From: Bacteroidales bacterium
GTDB taxonomy: Bacteria > Bacteroidota > Bacteroidia > Bacteroidales > Bacteroidaceae
Direction of reading: 5' to 3'
Assembly (NCBI GenBank): GCA_015060865.1
Contig: SUXS01000004.1
Span: 62,001-126,000, forward strand
DNA length: 64,000 nt
A program made the translations under genes and the position numbers. The stretch's first letter is position 1. Each line of letters starts with the position of its first letter. The notes under the pieces are model-generated. The model did no database searches. It was given only the letters and a program-made list of their open reading frames with translations, and was not told the DNA's origin. Positions 45,213 through 53,464 of the stretch are shown here, one piece after another.

Positions 45213-45923
45213 ATGGAAATCCTCGTAGGTCGCAAGGGTACCCAGCGTACCCCCATCACAGATACCAGTGTGAGCCGTGAACATTGCAAACTCATTTCCA
45301 ATGCTGACGGCACCTATACAATAGAGAATATCAGTGCCAATGGCACCTTTGTTAACGACACAAGCATCATCCGCACCGTGGTAACTCCTGACACCGTCGT
45401 TCGTCTAGGAGCGACCTTTACCATCTCGGTGCGTGACTTACTGCCCTTGCAGGTTGCAGCCCCCAAGCCACAACAGCAGCCACGGCAGCAAGTACAACAA
45501 TCCCAACAGCCAACTGTAGACCCCAATCAAGAGCGTTACGAACGCGAATCCCGTAAATTGAAGGCAGTTTACGATAGATATAGCGAGGAGAAGATTAAGA
45601 TGCAGAAAGAAGCAGGTATGGCCAACTTCTATCGTATGCTTCCTATGACATTACTGGCCTTGGTCAGTATGGGAGCTTCGCTTATCCCGGCCTTGGGCGA
45701 CTTGTCTCCCATTATTGCCGTGGCTGGTTTAGGATTGCTCGTATTCTCCTTGTTCAAGTCATACGGCAACACCACTAACAACCCCGAGAAGATGGAAGCA
45801 TTGAACAAGCAGTTCATGATTGACTACGTATGCCCTAAGTGTGGAAATTTCCTCGGATTCACTCCTTACGAGAACCTAAAGAACAAGTCCACCTGCAATT
45901 ACTGTAAATGCAAATGGTCATGA
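45213..45923 (+). CDS. FHA-domain membrane protein with C-terminal zinc ribbon
   Basis: Protein of 236 residues. The N-terminal FHA domain (about 1-78) keeps the phosphothreonine-binding residues: G6-R7, S21-R22-x-H24 and N43-G-T45. A Gln/Pro linker and a charged helix follow, then two hydrophobic segments (about 140-183) and a C-terminal ribbon with CPKC and CNYC. It would sit on the inner membrane with the FHA domain in the cytoplasm and recruit phosphorylated partners of the adjacent kinases. It overlaps the caspase gene by 4 bp. Confidence 0.9.
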   Translation: MEILVGRKGTQRTPITDTSVSREHCKLISNADGTYTIENISANGTFVNDTSIIRTVVTPDTVVRLGATFTISVRDLLPLQVAAPKPQQQPRQQVQQSQQPTVDPNQERYERESRKLKAVYDRYSEEKIKMQKEAGMANFYRMLPMTLLALVSMGASLIPALGDLSPIIAVAGLGLLVFSLFKSYGNTTNNPEKMEALNKQFMIDYVCPKCGNFLGFTPYENLKNKSTCNYCKCKWS

Positions 45924-46654
45924 AGCGTCATCTACTCACTCTTCTGTTTGCGTGCGCATCCTTTCTGTCTTCGTATAGCGAGACTTATGTGGTTGCTGTT
46001 GGTATATCAGACTATAAGAGCATCAGCGACTTGAGGCTTCCCGAGCAGGATGCCAAGGCTATTGCTGAGCTATATAAGACAAAAACCAAGAACGTGATGC
46101 TCATCACGGGACGCTATGCAACCAAGACTCGCATACTGAAGGCACTTCGCGACCAGTTTGCCCGTGCCAAGAAAGATGATATGATTATCTTCTCGTTCAG
46201 CGGTCACGGTTATCAGGGTGGTGTGTGTCCCTACGATATGACAATGCAGCAGTCGAGCGGCATCACCTATCGTGAGATACATGCCATATTGAAGCAGTCG
46301 TCCGCCCAGCGCAAGATTATCTTTGCCGATGCTTGCTTCTCAGGTGGTTTGCGTGGTGGCAATAGGCAAAGCACTCATGCAGCCATCGATAAAGATGCCA
46401 ATGTGATGCTGTTCCTCTCCTCGCGGAGTGGTGAGACCTCTATCGAGAGTCCCTTTATGGCTAATGGTGTGTTTACAGCCAGCCTCCTCCGTGGCCTCCG
46501 TGGCGGAGCCGACACCAATCGTGACCGCATGATTACCGCCAAGGAACTATTCGATTTCGTCCACAGCGGTGTAGTCGAAAAGAGCAAGGGGAAGCAACAC
46601 CCCGTCATGTGGGGCCAGTTTGATGACCACTGGGTACTGATGGACTGGAGATAG
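45920..46654 (+). CDS. Exported caspase-like (C14) cysteine protease
   Basis: Caspase-fold peptidase of 244 residues. The catalytic dyad is H96 in SGHGYQGG and C139 in DACFSGG. The N terminus (KRHLLTLLFACASFLSSYSE) is a signal peptide, so the protease should be periplasmic or membrane-tethered. TNRDRMITAKELFDFV near the C terminus resembles an EF-hand-like loop and is usual in this group. The ATG at 45920 overlaps the FHA stop as ATGA; an in-frame ATG four codons earlier is less likely. Substrates are unknown; bacterial members are often effectors switched on by signalling partners. Confidence 0.9.
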   Translation: MKRHLLTLLFACASFLSSYSETYVVAVGISDYKSISDLRLPEQDAKAIAELYKTKTKNVMLITGRYATKTRILKALRDQFARAKKDDMIIFSFSGHGYQGGVCPYDMTMQQSSGITYREIHAILKQSSAQRKIIFADACFSGGLRGGNRQSTHAAIDKDANVMLFLSSRSGETSIESPFMANGVFTASLLRGLRGGADTNRDRMITAKELFDFVHSGVVEKSKGKQHPVMWGQFDDHWVLMDWR

Positions 46655-46657
46655 CAT

Positions 46658-46737
46658 AACTTCATCCACTAACTCCACCATTTCGTCCAATATTCTCCTC
46701 GTATATTTGTTTCTTTAGGCAATTCTTTGTTAATTTG
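46658..46737 (+). promoter_or_regulatory. LytTR-type site and promoter of kinase unit 1
   Basis: AACTTCATCC (46658-46667) and CATTTCGTCC (46679-46688), 21-bp period; TTG at 46707-46709 after 18 bp; TTAATTTG at 46730-46737 after 20 bp. Confidence 0.72.
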
Positions 46738-46769
46738 CCTTAGTAAATACATTCACACAACTACATACT

Positions 46770-48446
46770 ATGCAATTACAATCAGGCACCCTCCTTCAAG
46801 GAGGCAAATACAAGATAGAGCGAGTACTCGGCCAAGGCGGCTTCGGTATCACCTATTTGGCTAAGCAAGAACTATTTGACAGACATGTCTGCATCAAAGA
46901 GTTCTTCTTTAAGGACTATTGCGAGCGTGGCGCACAAGGCGAAGTCACCTCATGCACCACCAACAGTAAGGAATTGGTAGACCGCTTCTTGAACAAGTTT
47001 ATCAAGGAGGCACGCACGATATCTCGACTGGACCATCCCAATATCGTCCGCATATTGGACATCTTCCAAGAGAACGGTACGGCCTACTATGCTATGGAGT
47101 ATATCGAGGGATGCTCGCTTGCTGATAAGGTGAATGCACAGGGAGCACTATCCGAGGCTGTGGCAGTCGACTATATCAAGCAAGTAGCCAGTGCACTCGA
47201 CTATATCCACCAGCGTAGCATCAATCACTTGGATGTGAAGCCCGCCAATATCATGGTTCGCCAGAGCGACAACAAAGCCATCTTGATAGACTTCGGCCTC
47301 TCCAAGCAATACGACGAGCAAGGAGGACAAACCAGCACCACACCCGTAGGCATCAGTCATGGCTATGCCCCGATGGAGCAGTACAATCAAGGTGGGGTGA
47401 GCACATTCTCTCCACAGACTGACATCTATTCTTTAGGTGCCACATTGTATAAGTTGGTCACAGGCAATACCCCTCCGCAAGCCATCGAGATCTTCAACGA
47501 AGGCTTGACAGGGCTCCCTCAATCGCTATCTCACAATTTGGTTGCCGCAATAAAGAAAACTATGCAGCCCAAGAAGGGTGATCGTCCACAGAGCATCGGT
47601 GAATTTACCGATTTATTGGGCGGACAGTTTACGGCAATGCCTAACTCACCTGTATCGCCAAGTAATTCTGATGAGAGTACAAGGATTATTGGAACTACTA
47701 ATAGTAAACCTGCAAAAAACATATCATCTCCTCAACCTACAACAACTAAGGTGGAAGAAGCAAGGGAGAAGAAAGGTATAGGTATGTCTGGGATGGTGAT
47801 TGGGATAGCAATTGTTTGTATTGCTGTATTCTTCTTGTTGGGTATTGGGAACAATAATAACAACAATCAATCATATTCTACAAGTGCTCCACAACAAGCA
47901 GCAAATTATAGTCAGACCACGCAATTACAGGTTGGGCAAACAAGTGATAATACTTCTCCACATCTAGAACAATCGCAAAAAGATTCCCATGGAATATGTA
48001 ATTGGAATATCGTTGATTTGGGTTTAAGCATAAAATGGGCCGGATGGAACGTCGGAACATCAACTGCCGAAGGATATGGTGGATTATATCAGCCTTCAAA
48101 CATACCCATGGCTGGATGGCAAAATGGATGGAGATTACCAACTTCGGCTGAAACAAAGGAACTTCAAAATAGATGTAAATGGACATGGATTAATTACAAA
48201 GGGGTATATGGCATGAAAGTCCTCGGTCCAAACGGGAATGCGATATTTCTCCCAGCTTCAGGATTACGAGATGAGGATAATACAATTATTCACAGAAATC
48301 TATATGGCGGATATTGGAGTAGCGACTTGAGTTCTAGCGCTGTAGGAGGTTATTATTATATATCATTCAATGATTTTAAAGGTAAAACGATTGAATATGG
48401 TTTTTATCGGTATCTCGACAAATCGGTAAGACTTGTTCATGAATAA
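46770..48446 (+). CDS. Hanks-type Ser/Thr kinase 1, membrane-anchored, FISUMP domain
   Basis: Protein of 558 residues. Kinase domain about 12-285: GQGGFGITYLA loop, CIKEF lysine, NHLDVKPANIM catalytic loop and LIDFGLSK metal site; the catalytic loop has HLD instead of HRD. A linker with DESTRIIG (T304) leads to a membrane segment at about 338-358. The C-terminal part (about 410-558) is a FISUMP-type domain (VDLGLSIKWAGWNVG, GGYWSSD, SVRLV), expected outside the cytoplasm and probably a ligand sensor. It heads a two-gene unit with kinase 2. Residues 36-280 are nearly identical to kinase 3. Confidence 0.92.
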   Translation: MQLQSGTLLQGGKYKIERVLGQGGFGITYLAKQELFDRHVCIKEFFFKDYCERGAQGEVTSCTTNSKELVDRFLNKFIKEARTISRLDHPNIVRILDIFQENGTAYYAMEYIEGCSLADKVNAQGALSEAVAVDYIKQVASALDYIHQRSINHLDVKPANIMVRQSDNKAILIDFGLSKQYDEQGGQTSTTPVGISHGYAPMEQYNQGGVSTFSPQTDIYSLGATLYKLVTGNTPPQAIEIFNEGLTGLPQSLSHNLVAAIKKTMQPKKGDRPQSIGEFTDLLGGQFTAMPNSPVSPSNSDESTRIIGTTNSKPAKNISSPQPTTTKVEEAREKKGIGMSGMVIGIAIVCIAVFFLLGIGNNNNNNQSYSTSAPQQAANYSQTTQLQVGQTSDNTSPHLEQSQKDSHGICNWNIVDLGLSIKWAGWNVGTSTAEGYGGLYQPSNIPMAGWQNGWRLPTSAETKELQNRCKWTWINYKGVYGMKVLGPNGNAIFLPASGLRDEDNTIIHRNLYGGYWSSDLSSSAVGGYYYISFNDFKGKTIEYGFYRYLDKSVRLVHE

Positions 48447-48463
48447 TTATTGAGTCGATATTT

Positions 48464-50179
48464 ATGCAACACCTCCCCACCAACACCCTCCTTCAAGGAG
48501 GCAAATACAAGATAGAGCGAGTACTCGGCCAAGGCGGCTTCGGTATCACCTACTTGGCTACGCAAGTAGGCCTTAATCGCAAGGTGGCGATTAAGGAGTT
48601 CTTTATGCGAGAGTACTGCAATCGAGATACGGATACCTCACAAGTAACCGTTGGCTCTGAAGGTAGCAGAGATGTGGTGGAGAAGTTCCGCTCCAAGTTT
48701 GTCAAGGAGGCGCAGAATATCGCCTGCCTGAAGCATCCCCATATCATCAGCATTTATGACGTATTTGAGGACAACGGCACGGCGTATTACGTAATGGAAT
48801 ATCTCGATCACGGCTCGCTGGCAGAGCTGGTGAAGCAGCGGGGTCGCCTCTCTGAGGCCGATGCGCTGAGCTACATCCGGCAGATTGCCGATGCTTTGCG
48901 TTATATCCACGCCCGCAAGATGAACCACCTCGACGTGAAGCCAGGCAATATCCTCATTGACGAGACGGATGGTGCCGTACTCATAGATTTCGGCCTATCC
49001 AAGCGCTACGATGATGAGGGTAACCAGACCTCCACTACTCCCGTAGGCATCAGCCATGGCTATGCTCCACTCGAGCAATACAAGAAAGGTGGTGTAGGCA
49101 CGTTCTCTCCTTCTACGGATATCTATTCGTTGGGTGCTACGCTCTATAGGCTTGTAACGGGCGAAACACCACCCGATGCTAATGATGTCAATGATGAGGG
49201 ACTTCCTGCATTCCCCTCATGTGTGCCACCCTCAGTAGCACATGCTATAGAGCAAGCCATGCAACCTCGGCGCAAGGACCGTCCTCAGAGTGTGGATGCT
49301 TTCTTGGCGTTGTTGGATGCAGATGCAAAAGTTGATGATGAGCGTACGGTGTTAGATGGTTACCCCCTCCGCCCTTCGGGCTCGTCCCCCTTGAAGAGGG
49401 ACAGTGCAGCCATCGCGGAGGAGGATGCTGCAAACAAACAAACCCAAAAAACTGTCTCCTCTTCCACCACCTCCAGCAATAAGAAAACCTACACGGTGAA
49501 TGGCGTGTCGTTCACGATGGTGCGTGTCGCCGGCGGCACCTTCACGATGGGTGCATCAAGTGGTGACAGCGAAGCTCATGATAATGAGAAGCCCGCCCAT
49601 CAGGTGACGCTGAGCAGCTACTCCATCGGTGAGACGGAGGTGACGCAGGCCCTGTGGCAGGCAGTGATGGGCAGCAACCCCTCGCACTTTACGGGTAACC
49701 TGCAGCGTCCTGTAGAGAGGGTCAGTTGGAACGAGTGCCAGGCGTTCATCCGCAAGCTCAACTCTCTCACGGGTGCCACGTTCCGCCTACCCACCGAGGC
49801 GGAGTGGGAGTATGCGGCGCGTGGCGGTAGCCAATCGATCGGCTACAAGTACAGCGGTAGCGACAACCTTGGTTCCGTGGCATGGTACAGCGACAACTCA
49901 TCCGGTACCACCCATCCCGTGAAGGGCAAGCAGCCCAACGAACTGGGTCTGTACGACATGAGCGGTAATGTGTGGGAATGGTGTGCCGACTGGTATGATA
50001 GCAGCTACTATTCAAGCAGCCCGTCTTCCAATCCGAAGGGCCCGAGTGCCGGCTCCTACCGAGTGAACCGTGGTGGCAGTTGGAACTACAATGCGTGGCT
50101 CTGCCGCGTGTCGGATCGCAGCTACAACACGCCTTCGGCCACGTACGACAACCTCGGCTTGCGCCTCGTCTCCCTGTAA
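48464..50179 (+). CDS. Hanks-type Ser/Thr kinase 2 with FGE-like C-terminal domain
   Basis: Protein of 571 residues: kinase domain (about 11-280) with VAIKEFF, NHLDVKPGNIL and LIDFGLSK, a linker with DDERTVLDG (T295), and a formylglycine-generating-enzyme/sulfatase-modifying-factor-like domain (about 348-571: FTMGASSGD, RLPTEAEWEYAARGG, GNVWEWCADWY, RGGSW). True FGE needs two C-terminal cysteines; here only one (WLCR) is seen, so a binding role is more likely than FGly synthesis. No membrane segment is visible. Kinase-FGE fusions are known (chlamydial Pkn1). The linker holds a repeat-derived insertion at 49360-49420. Confidence 0.9.
   Translation: MQHLPTNTLLQGGKYKIERVLGQGGFGITYLATQVGLNRKVAIKEFFMREYCNRDTDTSQVTVGSEGSRDVVEKFRSKFVKEAQNIACLKHPHIISIYDVFEDNGTAYYVMEYLDHGSLAELVKQRGRLSEADALSYIRQIADALRYIHARKMNHLDVKPGNILIDETDGAVLIDFGLSKRYDDEGNQTSTTPVGISHGYAPLEQYKKGGVGTFSPSTDIYSLGATLYRLVTGETPPDANDVNDEGLPAFPSCVPPSVAHAIEQAMQPRRKDRPQSVDAFLALLDADAKVDDERTVLDGYPLRPSGSSPLKRDSAAIAEEDAANKQTQKTVSSSTTSSNKKTYTVNGVSFTMVRVAGGTFTMGASSGDSEAHDNEKPAHQVTLSSYSIGETEVTQALWQAVMGSNPSHFTGNLQRPVERVSWNECQAFIRKLNSLTGATFRLPTEAEWEYAARGGSQSIGYKYSGSDNLGSVAWYSDNSSGTTHPVKGKQPNELGLYDMSGNVWEWCADWYDSSYYSSSPSSNPKGPSAGSYRVNRGGSWNYNAWLCRVSDRSYNTPSATYDNLGLRLVSL
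49365..49410. repeat. REP-like element inside the kinase 2 linker
   Basis: CCCTCCGCCCTTCGGGC followed by TCCCCCTTGAAGAGGGA forms two short hairpins and resembles the dispersed CCTCCGCCCTTCGGGC repeat of Bacteroidota genomes. It is read in frame as YPLRPSGSSPLKRD. Confidence 0.6.
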
Positions 50180-50211
50180 TCCATCATAAATAAAAAGAAG
50201 AACATTCGTGT

Positions 50212-50272
50212 CCTGCCCGACGAAGTTCCCGTGGGGCTTGAGCGCCCCCTTCGGGGAACTTCGTCGGGCAGG
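50212..50272. repeat. Long perfect inverted repeat after kinase 2
   Basis: 19-bp arms (50212-50230 and 50254-50272, CCTGCCCGACGAAGTTCCC and complement) enclose a loop with GCGCCCCCTTCGGGG. There is no T run after it, so it may be a dispersed repeat that also works as a terminator. The rest of the interval to 50420 shows a small GCCG-CCGCCGTAAGGCGGTCGG hairpin and no gene. Confidence 0.75.
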
Positions 50273-50420
50273 GAACGGCAATGAACAAACCATTACCGCC
50301 GTAAGGCGGTCGGAATTTTTTTAAAAGATGCAGATACGGCAATTTTATCTTCATACAATGTCCTCTGATGCAGAGGTGGAAGAGGTTGGCGTTTTTTTGG
50401 AGGGGGCGGAACGAGCAGTC

Positions 50421-50500
50421 TATTTTGTCAGCTAACCCCACCCTTTCGTCCAATATTCTCCTCGTATATTTGTTCGTTTGGGCAATTCTTTGTTAATTTG
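50421..50500 (+). promoter_or_regulatory. LytTR-type site and promoter of kinase unit 2
   Basis: TATTTTGTCA (50421-50430) and CCTTTCGTCC (50442-50451), 21-bp period; TTG at 50470-50472 after 18 bp; TTAATTTG at 50493-50500 after 20 bp. It is a diverged duplicate of the promoter at 46658-46737. Confidence 0.68.
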
Positions 50501-50532
50501 CCTTAATAAATACATTCACACTACTATATACT

Positions 50533-52377
50533 ATGCAATTACAATCAGGAACCCTCCTCCAAGGAGGCAAATACAAGATAGAACGCGTACTCGGCCAAGG
50601 TGGCTTCGGTATCACCTACTTGGCTACGCAAGAATTGTTTGACAGACGCGTTTGTATCAAAGAGTTTTTCTTCAAGGACTATTGCGAGCGTGGCGCACAA
50701 GGCGAAGTCACCTCATGCACCACCAACAGTAAGGAATTGGTAGACCGCTTCTTGAACAAGTTTATCAAGGAGGCACGCACGATATCTCGACTGGACCATC
50801 CCAATATCGTCCGCATATTGGACATCTTCCAAGAGAACGGTACGGCCTACTATGCTATGGAGTATATCGAGGGATGCTCGCTTGCTGATAAGGTGAATGC
50901 ACAGGGAGCACTATCCGAGGCTGTGGCAGTCGACTATATCAAGCAAGTAGCCAGTGCACTCGACTATATCCACCAGCGTAGCATCAATCACTTGGATGTG
51001 AAGCCCGCCAATATCATGGTTCGCCAGAGCGACAACAAAGCCATCTTGATAGACTTCGGCCTCTCCAAGCAATACGACGAGCAAGGAGGACAAACCAGCA
51101 CCACACCCGTAGGCATCAGTCATGGCTATGCCCCGATGGAGCAGTACAATCAAGGTGGGGTTAGCACCTTCTCTCCACAGACTGACATCTATTCGTTAGG
51201 AGCCACATTGTATAAATTGGTCACAGGCAACACCCCTCCGCAAGCCATCGAGATCTTCAACGAAGGCTTGACAGGACTCCCTCAATCGCTATCTCACAAT
51301 TTGGTTGCCGCAATAAAGAAAACTATGCAGCCCAAGAAGGGTGATCGTCCACAGAGCATCGGTGAATTTACCGCTTTATTGGGTGGACAATTTGCGGCAA
51401 TACCTAACTCTTCGATATCGCCAAGTCATTCTGATGAGAGTACAAGGATTATTGGAACTACTAATAGTAAACCTGCAAAAAACATATCATCACCTCAACC
51501 AAAAATAGCTAAGATAGAAGAAGTTAGAGAGAAGAAAGGTAAGAATAGTATGGGAATGCTTGGAGTGGTAATTCTCGGAGTTGCAATAATAATAGTCTGT
51601 TTTGTATTTGTAACACCTTGGGAGGCTGGTATCGATAATTGTGACAACAACAATCAATCATATTCAAGTGCTCCACAACAACAGTCACAAACATCGAAAC
51701 CGCAACAGCCGGTAAAGGAGGATTCTGCAGCGCCCACCACCACTCTTGCCAAGGTGAAGGAGACTCAACGAATAGCAGAGGAAAAGCAAATGGAAAAGGT
51801 GAGTGTCAAAGCAGAAAAGGCAAAGAGGGTTCAGCTTACGGGTACAATCAATGGTCATGAATGGGTCGACCTTGGACTGAGTGTCAAGTGGGCTACATGT
51901 AATATCGGTGCTTCTTCTCCCTCAGACTATGGAAACCATTATGCTTGGGGCGAGACGAGTACGAAGTACGATTATGTCAACTCTAACTGCAAGACGTGGG
52001 AGAAGTCCATGAGCAGTATAGCGGGCAGTGTCTCTTACGATGCCGCTCGTGCTAATTGGGGTGGCACCTGGCGCTTACCCACTAAGGCTGAGTTTCAGGA
52101 GCTGATAGTCAAATGCACGTGGACTCAGTTCTCACAGGGGGGGCACAATGGCTGTAAGGTTACAGGAAAGAATGGTAAAAGTATTTTCCTCCCTGCTGCC
52201 GGTTGGCGTTACGGGACGTTGCTTGACTATGCTGAAGGGGCTGGAAGCTACTGGAGTGCTACGCCCGATGAGAACGGTATGCAGGGCGCGTACAGTCTCT
52301 ACTTCTCGGGATTAGCTCATAGCGTGAATTGGGACGGTCGTTACGTTGGGCGTAGTGTGCGCCCCGTCTCAGAATAA
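50533..52377 (+). CDS. Hanks-type Ser/Thr kinase 3, membrane-anchored, FISUMP domain
   Basis: Protein of 614 residues with the same plan as kinase 1: kinase domain (about 12-285) with GQGGFGITYLA, CIKEF, NHLDVKPANIM and LIDFGLSK; linker motif DESTRIIG (T304); membrane segment at about 339-360; a Gln/Lys-rich stalk; and a FISUMP domain (about 437-614) with WVDLGLSVKWATCNIG, WGGTWRLPTKAEF and SYWSATPDE. The kinase core is identical at DNA level to kinase 1 over 488 bp while the sensor differs. It heads a five-gene unit up to kinase 5. Confidence 0.92.
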   Translation: MQLQSGTLLQGGKYKIERVLGQGGFGITYLATQELFDRRVCIKEFFFKDYCERGAQGEVTSCTTNSKELVDRFLNKFIKEARTISRLDHPNIVRILDIFQENGTAYYAMEYIEGCSLADKVNAQGALSEAVAVDYIKQVASALDYIHQRSINHLDVKPANIMVRQSDNKAILIDFGLSKQYDEQGGQTSTTPVGISHGYAPMEQYNQGGVSTFSPQTDIYSLGATLYKLVTGNTPPQAIEIFNEGLTGLPQSLSHNLVAAIKKTMQPKKGDRPQSIGEFTALLGGQFAAIPNSSISPSHSDESTRIIGTTNSKPAKNISSPQPKIAKIEEVREKKGKNSMGMLGVVILGVAIIIVCFVFVTPWEAGIDNCDNNNQSYSSAPQQQSQTSKPQQPVKEDSAAPTTTLAKVKETQRIAEEKQMEKVSVKAEKAKRVQLTGTINGHEWVDLGLSVKWATCNIGASSPSDYGNHYAWGETSTKYDYVNSNCKTWEKSMSSIAGSVSYDAARANWGGTWRLPTKAEFQELIVKCTWTQFSQGGHNGCKVTGKNGKSIFLPAAGWRYGTLLDYAEGAGSYWSATPDENGMQGAYSLYFSGLAHSVNWDGRYVGRSVRPVSE

Positions 52378-52407
52378 AACATTTAAATATATTAAACTGT
52401 TGGCACT

Positions 52408-52794
52408 ATGGAGGAAAACAAAATCGAAAAGCTATTAATTGATGAGATACGTTCATTGTTTGAGCAGTTGAAAGAGGAAGAAAGAGGACGGTATCAGCCA
52501 GGTACTGGTTTAATGAATAAATTGGCACCTGATAATACTATTTATTGTCAAACGGCTGAAGCTCTAATTTGTAAGGCCCATCAATTGTTTCAGTTAAACC
52601 CCAAGCATGATTCCACAGGTTTGAATTCCACTCTTGGTAGAGAAGTTAAATATGTAGAACTCCACAAATATGAATATGATGAAAATGGTCGTATTAAAAA
52701 TAAAAGTTTGAATGAATTGCAAAAATTAATGCATAATGCCAATAAACAAATAAGGTTGGATTTGTGGAACGTATTAGGGGATATTGATATTTAA
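52408..52794 (+). CDS. Small protein of unknown function between kinases
   Basis: Protein of 128 residues, not recognised. It is charged and mostly helical (KLLIDEIRSLFEQLKEEERGRYQ, then a C-terminal SLNELQKLMHNANKQIRLDLWNVL), with no signal peptide or membrane segment. It is AT-rich compared with the kinase cores, starts 30 bp after kinase 3 and ends 11 bp before the next gene, so it is probably co-transcribed. It could be a partner of the protein encoded next. Confidence 0.55.
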   Translation: MEENKIEKLLIDEIRSLFEQLKEEERGRYQPGTGLMNKLAPDNTIYCQTAEALICKAHQLFQLNPKHDSTGLNSTLGREVKYVELHKYEYDENGRIKNKSLNELQKLMHNANKQIRLDLWNVLGDIDI

Positions 52795-52805
52795 TATATT
52801 TCATT

Positions 52806-53462
52806 ATGAAGAATCCTAGTGATAATTTAAGACTAAGGAAGCCTGATTTGTCGCCATATCTATTTCACTTCACAAGTAGTGATGCACCCATAGATAGAAT
52901 GGTTAGTATTCTGTCAGAACAGTGTTTGAGAACTGATAGGCTTGACTATATTTGTTTTACAGATTCTCCATTAAGTCAGTCTATTGAGCAATTCAAATAT
53001 ATGTATTCTTTTTATCCATATAGAGAACCGATGTATTCAAAGTTTGGTATAGGTTTCAATCGTGATTTGCTTATTAAGGAGTATGGTGCTCGTCCTGTTA
53101 TATATGGCGATGTTGAAGAGTATAGTTTATTAGATAAATCGCTAAGATGGAGGTATGAAAAGTTAGATGTGGAGATTCATGATTATACATGGTTAAGAGA
53201 ATGGAGAATAAAAGGAAGTCATTTTGATTTTTCAAAAATCTCTTCTGATGATATGATTATTGTCGCGCCTTCGATAGAAAAATTGGAACAACTTGTACAA
53301 GTCCAAGAATTAGAGAGTTTGGACTTCGATTTTGAAGATGGAATGTGTTATCCTTATCCAGTTTATCGTTTAGCCAAAGTCTGGAAGGGTATTACAATTG
53401 AAGAAGCAAATTCCTGCAACAATGATTATGAGGTCAAAGCAATAATAGATAAGCAACAATAA
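52806..53462 (+). CDS. Protein of unknown function, tentatively AbiGi/DUF2971-like
   Basis: Protein of 218 residues. The pattern LFHFTSS...DRMVSILSEQCL...CFTDSPLSQSIEQF...KFGIGFNRDLLIKEYGARPVIYG resembles AbiGi and DUF2971-like proteins, some of which have ADP-ribosyltransferase-like folds, but the match is from memory of patterns only. The gene is AT-rich and sits between kinases 3 and 4 with a 2-bp gap to kinase 4, so it is translated from the same message. A toxin-like effector or an accessory to kinase 4 are both possible. Confidence 0.5.
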   Translation: MKNPSDNLRLRKPDLSPYLFHFTSSDAPIDRMVSILSEQCLRTDRLDYICFTDSPLSQSIEQFKYMYSFYPYREPMYSKFGIGFNRDLLIKEYGARPVIYGDVEEYSLLDKSLRWRYEKLDVEIHDYTWLREWRIKGSHFDFSKISSDDMIIVAPSIEKLEQLVQVQELESLDFDFEDGMCYPYPVYRLAKVWKGITIEEANSCNNDYEVKAIIDKQQ

Positions 53463-53464
53463 TT

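Noticed and set aside
49512-50179. True formylglycine-generating enzyme
   Set aside because: Only one of the two catalytic cysteines is visible and the domain is fused to a kinase with no sulfatase gene nearby.
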